Shown piece after piece: positions 5,429 to 5,509 of a stretch of DNA of 5,509 nucleotides. Each line of letters begins with the position of its first letter. Position 1 is the stretch's first letter. Below the pieces are notes generated by a model. The model saw only the letters and a list, made by a program, of their open reading frames with translations. It did not search any database and was not told where the DNA came from. Source of the DNA: Planctomycetales bacterium. GTDB lineage: Bacteria > Planctomycetota > Phycisphaerae > SM23-33. The translations under genes were made by a program, and so were the position numbers. Location of the stretch: the NCBI GenBank assembly GCA_030673005.1, contig DAOVFI010000182.1, positions 1 through 5,509 of the forward strand, in the 5' to 3' direction.

Positions 5429-5509
5429 ATGTATAAACTATTCCTCTGCTTACGATACCTTCGACGGCGCTATCTGGCTTTGGTAGCGGTAGCGGCTGTT
5501 GCGTTGTGT
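5429..5509 (+). CDS. LolC/LolE-type (FtsX-like) ABC transporter permease, first 27 codons
   Basis: An ATG at 5429 opens a frame that runs to the window edge without a stop. The 27 residues are MYKLFLCLRYLRRRY followed by a hydrophobic stretch LALVAVAAVALC. This is the cytoplasmic basic start and the beginning of the first membrane helix typical of LolC/LolE family permeases, which release outer-membrane lipoproteins from the inner membrane together with the LolD ATPase. Placement after lysS agrees with lysS-lolC-lolD clusters known in several bacterial groups. No clear ribosome binding site precedes the ATG. Only the N-terminal tip is visible, so the family is likely but the exact member and substrate are not determined. 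Confidence 0.65.
   Translation, partial: MYKLFLCLRYLRRRYLALVAVAAVALC

Overview
The window looks like a piece of a GC-rich bacterial chromosome, most likely from a planctomycete-type organism (Planctomycetota, Phycisphaerae/Sedimentisphaerales-like). The best pointers are a type II secretion-style pseudopilin with the H-X9-DG signature that is expanded in Planctomycetota/Lentisphaerota, a two-gene operon of degenerate receiver proteins, lysS directly upstream of a LolC/E-type permease gene, and two large palindromic intergenic elements. The taxonomic call is an inference from gene content.

Layout from left to right: (a) 1-399, minus strand, the N-terminal 133 codons of xylulokinase (xylB), running off the left edge. 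(b) 400-746, a divergent intergenic region holding a 122-bp multi-hairpin palindromic element (464-585) and a promoter candidate for the next gene. (c) 747-1733, plus strand, an H-X9-DG pseudopilin-like protein. (d) 1801-3045 and 3042-3602, minus strand, a two-gene operon overlapping by GTGA: a 186-aa pseudo-receiver protein with an EIDALL-like tail, followed by a pseudo-receiver plus GGDEF diguanylate cyclase. A well-formed sigma70-type promoter lies at 3624-3652. (e) 3828-5276, plus strand, lysyl-tRNA synthetase (lysS), interrupted by one in-frame TAA at 4761-4763. (f) 5288-5376, an 89-bp near-perfect hairpin element. (g) 5429-5509, plus strand, the first 27 codons of a LolC/LolE (FtsX-like) ABC permease, running off the right edge.

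Functionally this is a mixed neighbourhood: sugar catabolism (xylB), a cell-surface or secretion-system pseudopilin, c-di-GMP signalling, and the housekeeping pair lysS plus lipoprotein-export permease. The most notable observation is the lysS reading frame. It is conserved in family sequence on both sides of a single ochre codon, which falls between class II motif 2 and motif 3 and is followed immediately by a TTG. This is either a sequencing or assembly error, a fresh nonsense mutation, or (speculatively) a split or recoded synthetase. The TAA that ends the cyclase gene in the same window argues against wholesale reassignment of UAA. No tRNA, rRNA, CRISPR array or transposase gene was seen.
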